Notes: generated by a model not told the origin, from the sequence alone. Numbered from the stretch's first letter, positions 1 through 6,960 are shown. The stretch is 18,465 nucleotides of DNA from Lachnospiraceae bacterium (GCA_028694115.1 JAQUUB010000088.1:1-18465), one strand, 5' to 3'. Program-made: numbers and translations.

Positions 1-374
1 CTGTCCTTTACATTCATCCCTAGTAACCCTTCATCCACTGTGATGATCGTGCCACCTGCCGCCTTAATCTTTCCAACTTTATAATACGCATCGGGAATAT
101 CTAAGGAGATTGCCATCATATTAGCAACAATGACTCCTTCTACTCTCTTCTGTCGAATTAGTTGGGCTATCTTTTCAAACTGCTGATTACAGTCACCCTG
201 ACCAAGACCATTTCTTCTCATAATACCGACAATCTCTACATTGTGTGCTCTGGCGTATTCTCTAATGTAGCGTTCCTGATTCTTCTCACGCTTTTCTGTT
301 TCCCATAATGGTCCAGTAGTTGATAAGTATGCGATAACCTCAATAACAGGTTCTTTCTTTTTTCTTCTGCTCAT
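1..374 (-). CDS. Serine-recombinase-like (resolvase N-domain) protein, truncated by the window edge
   Basis: The minus-strand frame opens at ATG 374 behind a strong SD (GGAGGT, about 6 bases upstream) and runs off at base 1, giving about 124 residues. The protein alternates beta strands and helices like the resolvase catalytic domain: IAYLSTT near residue 15, a helix rich in K/R/E, EIVGIMRR, then VEGVIVANMMAIS, and GGTIITVDEG near residue 113. In the family the nucleophile is the Ser of YxRxS, backed by an Arg two residues before it and by DRLxR. Here the Ser survives, Tyr replaces that Arg, and NMMAIS replaces DRLxR, so classical recombinase activity is doubtful. It is the last visible gene of an overlapping operon. 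The C-terminus is not visible, so a recombinase-specific C-terminal domain cannot be excluded. Confidence 0.6.
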   Translation of the reverse strand, partial: MSRRKKKEPVIEVIAYLSTTGPLWETEKREKNQERYIREYARAHNVEIVGIMRRNGLGQGDCNQQFEKIAQLIRQKRVEGVIVANMMAISLDIPDAYYKVGKIKAAGGTIITVDEGLLGMNVKD

Positions 375-387
375 AATATAACCTCCA

Positions 388-738
388 CTACGATACAAGC
401 TCTGCTGCCTGCTCAATCATAAATTCAAATATGTGTCTCAAGTAATTCTGTTGTTCAATAGGTAGCTCCGATAATCTGCTGTCTATTGAACCCTCATTTT
501 TATCCGTCTTTGTATCCGTTTCTTCTATATTAAGAAGTCTATTTGCATCACACTGATAAGCATCCATTAGAAGGTATAATCCATTCATGCTTAGACCTCT
601 TCCACCCTGCTCAATCTGGTTAATGCTTGAATTACTTAATCCTGTTAATTCACTCACCTGGTACACGGATAAATTTTTATCCTTTCTAAGCTGGCGAAGA
701 TTCGGTCCAACTGCATATCCATCATATTTATTCAACAT
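388..738 (-). CDS. XRE-family HTH transcriptional regulator
   Basis: This is a small DNA-binding protein with one Cro/CI-type HTH at about residues 11-65 (LRQLRKDKNLSVYQVSELTG, SNSSINQIEQG). A polar linker and a short C-terminal helix (QQNYLRHIFEFMIEQAAEL) follow and may support dimerisation. The start is ambiguous. ATG 738 lies 11 bases after GGAGG, whereas TTG 744 lies 5 bases after the same SD. Either start falls inside the end of the upstream small gene, so translation is probably coupled. It ends 13 bases before the next gene, in an operon with two recombinase-like proteins. Control of that operon or of element mobility is plausible but not shown by the sequence. Confidence 0.75.
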   Translation of the reverse strand: MLNKYDGYAVGPNLRQLRKDKNLSVYQVSELTGLSNSSINQIEQGGRGLSMNGLYLLMDAYQCDANRLLNIEETDTKTDKNEGSIDSRLSELPIEQQNYLRHIFEFMIEQAAELVS

Positions 739-934
739 ATCCAATTAGACCTCCATTCCTCGCGCTTTCTTCAATCAAAGCTTTTACCTCTTCATATGCC
801 GCCGATTCCGTTTCATATTTACCAAGGAAATCACCACACTGGCTATACACAACAGCTCCCCACTCGGTGTTTATGAAATTACATCGGCTGAGTGCCAGGG
901 GATACCCCCACCAGCTGACAACCTTTTCTTTCAT
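728..934 (-). CDS. Small protein of unknown function (68 aa)
   Basis: I do not recognise the family. The protein is 68 residues, aromatic-rich at the N-terminus (VVSWWGYPLALSRCNF), with a central strand-like stretch (EWGAVVYSQCGDFLGKYET) and a helical tail (AAYEEVKALIEESA). There is no signal peptide or membrane segment. The ATG at 934 overlaps the stop of the upstream gene (TAATG), and its own end overlaps the start of the XRE gene by 11-17 bases. This tight coupling is the main reason to believe it is real. The fold might be a small alpha/beta domain. Confidence 0.6.
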   Translation of the reverse strand: MKEKVVSWWGYPLALSRCNFINTEWGAVVYSQCGDFLGKYETESAAYEEVKALIEESARNGGLIGYVE

Positions 935-1350
935 TATTTTTTATCGCCCTCAGGTAAGTATGGTGCGATGATTGTATGTTCTGTAAAATCAACAAACATC
1001 ATTCCGAGGTGCATAGCATTTTCAATGAACTTGTCCAGATCATCTTCATTATTTGAAATGTCAGTAATAGACTTCACAAAAACAATGCCTACTCCAGTGT
1101 TTTCAATCCAATTACTAAGTCTGTCCACTGACTCACGATCAATATCTCGACCTGCTAATTCATCCACGATAATATCAAGTACCTCAACATCTGTGGCTTC
1201 TGCCACCTCCAGCATCTCAGCAACTAATGCATGAATCTTGTCATCTGACATACGTGTTTTTATAAAGATAACACCCTGTCCCTTAGGTACTCTTGTTTCT
1301 TTTGCTTCTGGCTGCTGTTCTTTGTTCATTTTTAAAATCTTATGTTCCAT
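934..1350 (-). CDS. Serine-recombinase-fold protein, catalytic domain only, degenerate
   Basis: This 138-aa protein matches the course of a resolvase N-terminal domain. GVIFIKTRMSDDK (about residues 26-38) corresponds to YxRvSTDDQ, EVLDIIVDELAGRDIDRESV corresponds to the segment leading into sgxxxdRp, and FVKSITDISNNEDDLDKFIE corresponds to vkxldRlsRnxxdl. The Ser and the Arg two residues before it are kept, but the DRLxR motif reads TDISN, without the arginines. There is no room for a DNA-binding C-terminal domain. It heads the operon: ATG 1350 has GGAG about 10 bases upstream, and its TAA overlaps the next ATG. It may be an accessory or inactive recombinase-like protein. The fold assignment is from motif reading only. 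Confidence 0.6.
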   Translation of the reverse strand: MEHKILKMNKEQQPEAKETRVPKGQGVIFIKTRMSDDKIHALVAEMLEVAEATDVEVLDIIVDELAGRDIDRESVDRLSNWIENTGVGIVFVKSITDISNNEDDLDKFIENAMHLGMMFVDFTEHTIIAPYLPEGDKK

Positions 1351-1381
1351 TGTAATAATCTCCTATTCTAAATTTGATTAG

Positions 1382-1516
1382 GAGAGCTTTTGCGCGCTAC
1401 ACTCTCGTGGTTTAGGTCTTGCATGACCATATATAAATTATATTCGATAACCAAGCCTTTTTTTAGGTAGTTACTGTAGGATTTACTACCCAACTTTGTG
1501 GGAGTAATACTACTCC
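1382..1516. promoter_or_regulatory. Cluster of inverted repeats ahead of the recombinase-like operon
   Basis: Three inverted repeats fill the gap between the XRE gene ending at 1510 and the operon starting at 1350. They are GAGAG/CTCTC (1382-1386 and 1402-1406, around a GCGCGC core), GGTAGT/ACTACC (1466-1471 and 1485-1490), and GGAGTA-atac-TACTCC (1501-1516). None is followed by a T-run on the minus strand, so they look more like regulator sites or leader structure than terminators. A TATAAT-like hexamer occurs on minus near 1437-1442 without a clear -35 box. Confidence 0.35.
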
Positions 1517-1824
1517 AGCATTGTCACAATATTTGAAACAATGTTATACAATTTTTCCAGTTTGTCGGGAGAAATACTTTCAAACAATGTATTCCATTCA
1601 GATTTTGTGGCATGATTTCCAGTGACCAGATAATCAAGTGTCACATGATAGTAATCAGCTATTATACACAACGTATCTATTTTTACGCCTCTGATTCCTT
1701 GTTCTACTGCCTGGTAGGTTTTGATGTTAATTCCCATATCACTTGCTACTGCTTCTTGACCTTTCTTCTCTTTTGTTCTTAGGTCTTTAATAATTGTTGC
1801 GGTTCTTTCCATATCATAGTTCAT
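1510..1824 (-). CDS. XRE-family HTH regulator (paralogue of the one at 6127-6462)
   Basis: This is a 104-aa repressor-type protein. The HTH covers about residues 8-62 (IIKDLRTKEKKGQEAVASDM, INIKTYQAVEQGIRG, IDTLCIIADYYHVTLDYLVTG). A C-terminal helix (ISPDKLEKLYNIVSNIVTML) follows. ATG 1824 was chosen because AGAGAGGA lies about 7 bases upstream and because the paralogue starts with the same MNYD; an upstream in-frame TTG at 1854 lacks these supports. It shares MNYD, GINIKTYQA(V/I)EQG and IDTLC with the paralogue 4.3 kb away, and the two bracket a cargo block. Its long structured leader suggests regulated expression. The target is unknown. Confidence 0.8.
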   Translation of the reverse strand: MNYDMERTATIIKDLRTKEKKGQEAVASDMGINIKTYQAVEQGIRGVKIDTLCIIADYYHVTLDYLVTGNHATKSEWNTLFESISPDKLEKLYNIVSNIVTMLE

Positions 1825-2045
1825 AGCTTGTCCTCTCTCTTTGACTTCTGCCAAATAGCGAGGACTCCGCTAAACTTACACAACAAATAAGCGTGAATAA
1901 TAGAAACCATTCTAAAGACCACCTAGTCCACAAAACAATTCTATAATCCTCGCCATTTGTCGCGCGCCAAAGGCTAAAATATTTTTGAGCTTGTAGATGC
2001 TCATATATCCAGCCAACCTACTCGGCTAGATATATCAAAATCCAC
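1825..2045 (-). other. Gene-free leader with hairpins upstream of the XRE gene
   Basis: About 220 bases hold no credible gene. On the minus strand a strong imperfect hairpin pairs 2003-2009 with 2029-2035 (ATATATC/GATATAT) and extends inward through AGCC/GGCT. A second short hairpin is TGAGC/GCTCA just downstream (about 1986-2002). A GCGCGC patch lies near 1970. No convincing -35/-10 pair was found, so it is a 5' leader or an intergenic remnant of unknown role. Confidence 0.35.
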
Positions 2046-2090
2046 AAAAAAAGAGCCGGAACAAATAATTTTCATTACTTGTTCTAGCTC
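2046..2090 (-). terminator. Rho-independent terminator of the cargo operon
   Basis: On the minus strand the stem GAGC..GAACAA..(A)ATAAT pairs across a short loop (2053-2090: gagc/gctc, gaacaa/ttgttc, ataat/attac) and is followed by TTTTTTT (2046-2052). It lies 26 bases after the stop of the 55-aa gene, so it closes the minus-strand transcript coming from 4850. Confidence 0.85.
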
Positions 2091-2115
2091 CTCTTAGCTG
2101 TTATCGAATGCCACT

Positions 2116-2283
2116 TCATCCGACCTTTTCCTTTTTTTTCTTTACTTCATATATAGTCCATGTACCATCTACATTTTGCTTCACCTCAGCATTGTATCCT
2201 CTTGCTGAGATATCTTTTAGTCTATGAATAAGCTGTTGCTCTTTCTCACTGACTAAATTATTACAATTATCTGAACTTACCAT
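2116..2283 (-). CDS. Small protein of unknown function (55 aa)
   Basis: A minus-strand ATG at 2283 opens a 55-codon frame ending TGA at 2116. The product has a helical N-terminal half (LVSEKEQQLIHRLKDISARG) and a strand pair typical of small phage/ICE proteins (YNAEVKQNVDGTWTIYEVKK), ending in a lysine-rich tail. AAAGG precedes the ATG by about 11 bases. It lies 107 bases after the 404-aa gene and just before the strong terminator, so it is probably the last gene of that operon. I recognise no family. Confidence 0.5.
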   Translation of the reverse strand: MVSSDNCNNLVSEKEQQLIHRLKDISARGYNAEVKQNVDGTWTIYEVKKKKEKVG

Positions 2284-2389
2284 TGATACCATCGCCTTTC
2301 TCGTATTTATTTGATACGCATATTAAACCACAGATTTATGTCTTTGAAAATATAGTTCCCTCGACACTTATTTTTGCTAACCTGTCCTT

Positions 2390-3604
2390 TTATTTTTTCT
2401 TATCTTCGCCAACCTCTTTTCTCTTTTTTACAGTATCCTTAATATCCATGATTTCCTTGAGTGTTTTCTCATCTAATGTGCCATCTCCTGATAAATCCAA
2501 CTTACACAGTAGTTCAATCTTTTTATCTTTTATTGCATCCTCCTGCATTCTAATCATCAATTCATACTGTTCAGGAGTTAACTCTGCTTCATTTGAAACC
2601 AACTGTGTTCTCATAATTTTATCCATAGAATCAATAATTTTACCTTCGAGCAAATCATCCTCGTTCATAAATAAATGAATTTTCTTGCTTAAAACCCTGT
2701 ATCTATAATCATTGGATATGTTTGCATCTAAAGTATTTAACCACTTAGTAAAGTAATTTCCTGGCATACCAGTTATATCATACATACGATATGCTGCATA
2801 AAAAGTTGCCATTGATATTTCATCCTTTTCATTCAAATACTCATATGGCTCATTTTTTATTATTGCTTCTATCCTATCAATCAATAAATCTTGTAGCTCT
2901 CTTTGCCTAAATAATCCTGTACCATTCTCTGCATCTTTTTTACTTTCAGCAGAATTTGCAAATTCCTGTTTAATCAGTTTAATTCTGGCATTCCATTCAT
3001 TCATCCATCTTCGAAGTGCCACCAACCTGTCCACCATTTCAAGCATTAACTGATAACGAATGACCTCATCAGAATCTAATATTGTCGCCATAATACCTTT
3101 AAATTCATTGTTGATTTTTTCAGTCAAATGATCCTCAAGTCGTGCATTCAGATATTGTGAACTACTTGTAATTTCTGTTTCTACTGGATCACTAATATAT
3201 ATCCCTATATTAACTGCTAATTGTGCTCTTAATCGTTGTTCCTCATCTACACCACCCTTGGGCTTACCAGGTGCTCCAAAATAATCTGTATCAAATAAAG
3301 CAATCAAAAACTCATGATATTCTGGTTTTAGAATCCATTTACCATTTGTTTTAAAATCTGCATCTCTCAATTTACCATTGCTAATAGAACATAATTTTTT
3401 AACGTATCTAATTATGGTTTTATCACTTAAAGCATCAAGTTTCGAATTTTTACATCCGCCTAAATATATGCCAAATTCTTCTGGTGTCATATCTTCTTTG
3501 CAATACTTTTTTGATATATGTTCAAAGTCCCTACTTTCTTCTTCACTTTCAATTATTATCGCATCACGTTCTGCCTGGTTATAATAATCACTCTTTCGTC
3601 CCAT
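2390..3604 (-). CDS. Unknown 404-aa protein, possible N-terminal DNA-binding region
   Basis: I do not recognise this family. ATG 3604 is chosen because GGAGG sits 7 bases upstream, overlapping the stop of the preceding gene; the in-frame TTG at 3622 has no SD. The N-terminus is basic (GRKSDYYNQAERDAII). Around residues 65-105 SDKTIIRYVKKLCSI and KPEYHEFLIALFDTDYF resemble a helical DNA-binding or replication-type module. The middle and C-terminal parts are charged and helical (RWMNEWNARIKLIKQEF; DSMDKIMRTQLVSNEAELTP), with a lysine-rich end. No catalytic motif, membrane segment or signal peptide is visible. Tight coupling with the upstream HNH-like gene says the two act together, possibly as regulator/effector partners. 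Confidence 0.75.
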   Translation of the reverse strand: MGRKSDYYNQAERDAIIIESEEESRDFEHISKKYCKEDMTPEEFGIYLGGCKNSKLDALSDKTIIRYVKKLCSISNGKLRDADFKTNGKWILKPEYHEFLIALFDTDYFGAPGKPKGGVDEEQRLRAQLAVNIGIYISDPVETEITSSSQYLNARLEDHLTEKINNEFKGIMATILDSDEVIRYQLMLEMVDRLVALRRWMNEWNARIKLIKQEFANSAESKKDAENGTGLFRQRELQDLLIDRIEAIIKNEPYEYLNEKDEISMATFYAAYRMYDITGMPGNYFTKWLNTLDANISNDYRYRVLSKKIHLFMNEDDLLEGKIIDSMDKIMRTQLVSNEAELTPEQYELMIRMQEDAIKDKKIELLCKLDLSGDGTLDEKTLKEIMDIKDTVKKRKEVGEDKKK

Positions 3605-3614
3605 TGCTATCCTC

Positions 3615-4850
3615 CTATTCAAAGTTATGCATTTTCAGCATTTGTGCCAATGATATGTCGAATCCCTTATCTGCTAATGCGGCTTTCTTTTTATAATAAA
3701 TATCAACCATCATTTGCTCTCGTTCGCTATTTTTTGCATAAAAGAACTTAGAGTAGCACATTGGACATAAGCATACTATGTTTTCTGCACAATCTAAATC
3801 TTCACTAAATTCTTCCTGATAATTAAGTGGAATTACATATATACATTCCACATAATCATGACCTGTATTATCCTCAAAACTGTAATGTGCTTGATCCACA
3901 AAGCACTTATAACCGCAAGCCTCTTTTGCTTCATACTCTACATTAACATCTCCCATCACCATTGATTCTGGTAGATTTTCTCCTGCATTCGCTTCCCAAA
4001 AGAATTGTTCCATTCGTTCAGAAGCCTCAAGTATCAAGTTTTTATATACCTTAAACATATTTAGTAAATCATTTTCTAGCTGCTTTTCAGATACGTTGTT
4101 GGAAAAGTCATAGATAATTGAACAAATTTCAGCATGATTAAGTTTGGTATCAAATACAAATCTACGACCATCTGGATTATCATAACCTTTCGTATCCAAT
4201 CCTTCTACCAATCCCTTATAAAACTCTCGTCTCATATTTGCTTTTCCTGGTTCTCTTTTACTCAAATCTGGGACAAAAGTTATTGCCAATGCGGCGGCCT
4301 CATTTTTTGAAAACCAGTATCCCAGTTCAAGATAATCATTCCATTTTGATAGCATTCCTTGCGGTCTTATTGTCACTACTGGTGAATACCTTATTCCATA
4401 ATCATTCTCAATATTCACTAGCTTTGGAACATTCCAACTATTTGTCTCTGTTCGAAATGAATACATGTTCATATTCAGGTTTAGTACCTTCCTAATAGCA
4501 TACGGAATTTCTGTCGCAATCATTTCTTCTATTACATCCTCAGCAGGATAAGACTCTTTATACATTTCAAAACAAGCAGTTAATGGCATTGGATCATTCT
4601 CTTTTTCATATCGTACTAAATCAAAATCTTCCTGCATAAATGCTTCTAATGGGAATCCAATAGCGGCAGTAATATCAAGCAAATCCTTATATGTTGGTTT
4701 CTGTGTTTTGGATAATATTTTACTCAATTTAGATAATTGCCATCCCATTGTACCGGATAAATCTGTTTTTCTCACTTTTTTGCTTTTAATATATTCGTTG
4801 ATTCTATCTACAATGATTAAGTCATTATCAACTTGAATATTTTCGCACAT
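3615..4850 (-). CDS. HTH protein with a C-terminal HNH-like zinc module lacking the catalytic histidines
   Basis: This is a 411-aa, multi-domain protein. Residues 10-75 form an XRE-like HTH (IVDRINEYIKSKKVRKTDLS...WQLSKLSKILS). Residues about 150-245 (YGIRYSPVVTI...YLELGYWFSKNE..FYKGLVEGL) recall the DUF3578/MrcB N-terminal domain, a weak resemblance. Residues 311-375 follow the HNH endonuclease layout: CGYKC (312-316), HYSF, GHDYVE, IPL, NIVCLCPMC (362-365). The HH of the active site is IY (337-338), the CH after CPxC is CY (365-366), and the late H is F (370). The four zinc cysteines are intact. It is therefore probably a DNA-binding or regulatory protein rather than a nuclease. ATG 4850 has GGAGG 7 bases upstream, and a good promoter precedes it. 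It leads the operon with the 404-aa gene. Confidence 0.7.
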   Translation of the reverse strand: MCENIQVDNDLIIVDRINEYIKSKKVRKTDLSGTMGWQLSKLSKILSKTQKPTYKDLLDITAAIGFPLEAFMQEDFDLVRYEKENDPMPLTACFEMYKESYPAEDVIEEMIATEIPYAIRKVLNLNMNMYSFRTETNSWNVPKLVNIENDYGIRYSPVVTIRPQGMLSKWNDYLELGYWFSKNEAAALAITFVPDLSKREPGKANMRREFYKGLVEGLDTKGYDNPDGRRFVFDTKLNHAEICSIIYDFSNNVSEKQLENDLLNMFKVYKNLILEASERMEQFFWEANAGENLPESMVMGDVNVEYEAKEACGYKCFVDQAHYSFEDNTGHDYVECIYVIPLNYQEEFSEDLDCAENIVCLCPMCYSKFFYAKNSEREQMMVDIYYKKKAALADKGFDISLAQMLKMHNFE

Positions 4851-4885
4851 ACTAATACCTCCAGTTCATCTATTAATCTAAAAGT

Positions 4886-4914
4886 ATCATATCACTAATT
4901 TTCTTAATTCGCAA
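4886..4914 (-). promoter_or_regulatory. Sigma-A promoter for the HNH-like operon
   Basis: On the minus strand TTGCGA (4909-4914) and TATGAT (4886-4891) are separated by exactly 17 bases, about 35 bases upstream of the ATG at 4850. Upstream, TTTAGC-aat-TTTAGC repeats (near 4928-4942) could be a regulator site. Confidence 0.65.
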
Positions 4915-4961
4915 GCTCTATTTTCTTATTTAGCAATTTTAGCTTTCTATTTTAGAAAATA

Positions 4962-6008
4962 TTACTGATACATCTTTAACCATTCCAAAAATTCTTCACT
5001 AGTTACAGCACCTTGTGAAAGTCGTTTTCTCCACTCTTTCCCATCTCTCACAAGACTTTCTAATTGCATTCTAACCTGATTATCTTTCTTATTCCGATTA
5101 GACTTCATCTTCAATCTCATATAAGTTTTTCTATATTCAGATGTTGTTATGTCATTTTTTTCTTTGTTTGCCCTTGTAACCTGTGCACCAATATCTTTGC
5201 AAGTTTTTCCTTCTGCATCTGGTGCTGGATAAGAACAATACACTGCATCAACTCTTCCTGTTAACACAAAATACTCACCACAATTTTTACACTTGTTAAA
5301 TTGCACATTCTTTTCAAAACAATGGGCAAACTCAAATGCCAACAACGATAAACAAGTTTTTATTGTATATACCGATGCAAAGCCACCCTCAAGACACATT
5401 ATTCTAAAATCAATGTGTTGTACTCCAACCATATTTCCAAACAGTGACAATACTTTTACCTCAACATCATCACCAGCTTCATGTCCCAGACATGATTCCA
5501 TCATGTCTACAAATAAATGCTTAAATACAACAAATGACATCGCTTGCTGTGTATAGACTGATAAGAGGACATGACCTACATTTTCTTTTCCCAAGTCTGA
5601 AAAACCTGTTTCTGCAAAAATATATTCATTGATTTTGGACGATGAATTATCCGTCTTTAGACTCTCCATATATTCTTCATTATCAAAATTCTCCCACATA
5701 TCTTTAGTAAGTTCCATAAATTCAGACGTTAATATTTTTCCAGCTACCGGGCCATAACTGTTTATAAAATCCTCTTCCAACCATACAAATGCTTCACCTA
5801 AGTTTTCAAAATTTGTATCATGTTTAAAATAAGGGCAACGAACTATATTATCTTTTATTTTCATTGGTTTTACCCTAGCCAATTCGCACATCATTCCACC
5901 AATCGGGTATATAACCCCTTCCTTATAAAACAGATTGTTGTTTTCTCCTTCATACTGAACCACCATTCCATATTCAATCGGAAGTTCTAAATTCAATTCG
6001 TCATTCAT
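4962..6008 (-). CDS. DUF6076-like zinc-binding protein
   Basis: A protein of about 348 aa with a C-terminal treble-clef-like zinc site: CKNCGEYFVLTGR (C240, C243), VYCSYPAPD (C258), KTCKDIGAQ (C270). A basic helical tail follows. This C4 pattern plus the surrounding residues resembles the DUF6076 family of Firmicute mobile elements; that assignment is from memory. The first 230 residues are mixed alpha/beta with no known catalytic motif. ATG 6008 is preferred (AAAGGA 10 bases upstream) over ATG 6044, which has only GAGAG. It lies between the bracketing XRE gene and the HNH-like operon. Three TGTTAACA boxes precede it, so repression by a dimeric regulator is likely. The function is unknown. 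Confidence 0.65.
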   Translation of the reverse strand: MNDELNLELPIEYGMVVQYEGENNNLFYKEGVIYPIGGMMCELARVKPMKIKDNIVRCPYFKHDTNFENLGEAFVWLEEDFINSYGPVAGKILTSEFMELTKDMWENFDNEEYMESLKTDNSSSKINEYIFAETGFSDLGKENVGHVLLSVYTQQAMSFVVFKHLFVDMMESCLGHEAGDDVEVKVLSLFGNMVGVQHIDFRIMCLEGGFASVYTIKTCLSLLAFEFAHCFEKNVQFNKCKNCGEYFVLTGRVDAVYCSYPAPDAEGKTCKDIGAQVTRANKEKNDITTSEYRKTYMRLKMKSNRNKKDNQVRMQLESLVRDGKEWRKRLSQGAVTSEEFLEWLKMYQ

Positions 6009-6045
6009 TGTTATCAATTCCTTTCCCATATAACTGACACGCATC

Positions 6046-6142
6046 TGTTAACATTCTCTCTTTTATTTATCTCTTGTTAACATCATATAATGATTTTTAG
6101 TAACACTCAACAATCAATATTTCTTTTTATCTATTGTTAACA
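6046..6142. promoter_or_regulatory. Three TGTTAACA palindromic boxes (putative operators)
   Basis: The perfect 8-bp palindrome TGTTAACA occurs at 6046-6053, 6075-6082 and 6135-6142, each followed by T. The last two share a longer context, TATCTnTTGTTAACAT. They cover the region upstream of the DUF6076-like gene; the third lies inside the 3' end of the XRE gene. A minus-strand TATATG (about 6084-6089) next to the middle box, with TTGTTG about 18 bases upstream, could be the promoter. Confidence 0.55.
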
Positions 6143-6462
6143 TTTTTCCATCCAAGTGTATCAATCATATTAGCAGCAATAGAAAATAATTGTCTGTTCT
6201 GTTCCTCAGACAATCCATTTGTCATTCTACTCCATTCATTCGTTGCTCTATTTCCAGAAATAATATAATCCAGTGATACATTAAAATAGGATGCTACAAC
6301 ACAAAGTGTATCGATACTAATTCCTCTTGCCCCTTGCTCAATTGCCTGGTAGGTCTTTATGTTAATTCCAATCTCTTCCGCAATTTTTTCTTGTGTCAAA
6401 CCATCTACTGCTTTTCTCAATGTCTTTACAATTTCAGCTGTTCTTTTTACGTCATAATTCAT
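6127..6462 (-). CDS. XRE-family HTH regulator (paralogue of the one at 1510-1824)
   Basis: A 111-aa repressor-type protein. The HTH spans about residues 8-63 (IVKTLRKAVDGLTQEKIAEE, INIKTYQAIEQGARG, IDTLCVVASYFNVSLDYIIS), and a C-terminal helix (LSEEQNRQLFSIAANMIDTL) is the likely dimerisation part. ATG 6462 fits AAAGGA upstream and the shared MNYD start; an open frame continues to ATG 6660, but it crosses a terminator hairpin and is not coding-like. The last codons contain a TGTTAACA box, and two more follow, so autoregulation or control of the downstream DUF6076-like gene is plausible. Confidence 0.8.
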   Translation of the reverse strand: MNYDVKRTAEIVKTLRKAVDGLTQEKIAEEIGINIKTYQAIEQGARGISIDTLCVVASYFNVSLDYIISGNRATNEWSRMTNGLSEEQNRQLFSIAANMIDTLGWKNVNNR

Positions 6463-6543
6463 ATTTATTTCCATCCTTTCGTTTTTACCGCTGTAAACGC
6501 TTAAGGACGGGAAATCACTCCTACTACTATGAAATTGTTGCAA

Positions 6544-6601
6544 TAAAAAAAGGACGCAATGAGAAAGTCCAGTCCTTAACTGGTTTCTTTCCCATGCGTC
6601 C
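6544..6601 (-). terminator. Strong rho-independent terminator upstream of the XRE gene
   Basis: On the minus strand GGACGCA (rc of 6595-6601) pairs with TGCGTCC (rc of 6552-6558), with inner pairing CCAG/CTGG and GAAA/TTTC, followed by TTTTTTT (6544-6550). It ends the transcript from the SOS cassette, or could act as an attenuator in the leader of the XRE gene, since it lies about 80 bases before that ATG. Confidence 0.8.
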
Positions 6602-6726
6602 ACGGTGAGTCCGACTTCACAGGTATCAGTCCTGCTTATTCCAATCGTCTCCCATATCATGAGGCCATCATTTAATTGTCTTTGTTATATGGCATCTGCC
6701 ATATCTGATTTTAACTTTGTAATTAT
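6602..6726. other. Gene-free, comparatively GC-rich intergenic stretch with a perfect inverted repeat
   Basis: No gene is credible here. ATATGGCA-tc-TGCCATAT forms a perfect 8-bp inverted repeat at 6687-6704, without a T-run, just after the zinc-ribbon gene. The part next to the terminator (6602-6660) is GC-richer than its surroundings and may be structured RNA. Confidence 0.35.
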
Positions 6727-6942
6727 TTAAATAAAGACTTTTCCTTCTTTATCTGTCTGGGCAATCAACATTCCCTCTGCATATTTTTTTAGTATCATAA
6801 CTCTAGTACATTTATTCGTATGACATCGTATTATCATTCCCGGTAGAACTGGTGCTTCATCATCTCCAGAAATTGAATATGCCATTTTCATGCTCTTACC
6901 ACATTTCTTACAATAAAAATCAATTTGTTTAATATCTTTCAT
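6727..6942 (-). CDS. Small zinc-ribbon protein
   Basis: A 71-aa protein with two cysteine knuckles: YCKKCGK (C11, C14) and CHTNKC (C40, C45), spaced as in a zinc ribbon. Between them lie acidic and hydrophobic residues (GDDEAPVLPGMIIR), and a strand-rich end follows (VMILKKYAEGMLIAQTDKEG). It has no membrane segment. The ATG at 6942 has GGAG 11 bases upstream. It follows the DUF6504-like gene after a 168-base gap containing hairpins, so it may be the last gene of the SOS-type cassette or a separately controlled one. A nucleic-acid or protein-binding role is inferred from the fold only. Confidence 0.65.
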   Translation of the reverse strand: MKDIKQIDFYCKKCGKSMKMAYSISGDDEAPVLPGMIIRCHTNKCTRVMILKKYAEGMLIAQTDKEGKVFI

Positions 6943-6960
6943 CTATCAGTCTGCTCCTTT

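Noticed and set aside
2462..2530. EF-hand-like loop (DLSGDGTLDEKT) in the 404-aa unknown protein
   Set aside because: Only one loop, Thr instead of Glu at position 12, and no flanking E-helix/F-helix pair; too weak to call calcium binding.
2283..2678. Plus-strand frame with hydrophobic Ser/Phe-rich product
   Set aside because: Antisense to the well-supported 404-aa gene, no SD, composition typical of a reversed lysine/glutamate-rich gene.
6463..6660. Extending the XRE gene upstream to ATG 6660
   Set aside because: The extra residues cross a terminator hairpin with a T-run, lack similarity to the paralogue, which starts at the same MNYD, and the SD fits ATG 6462.
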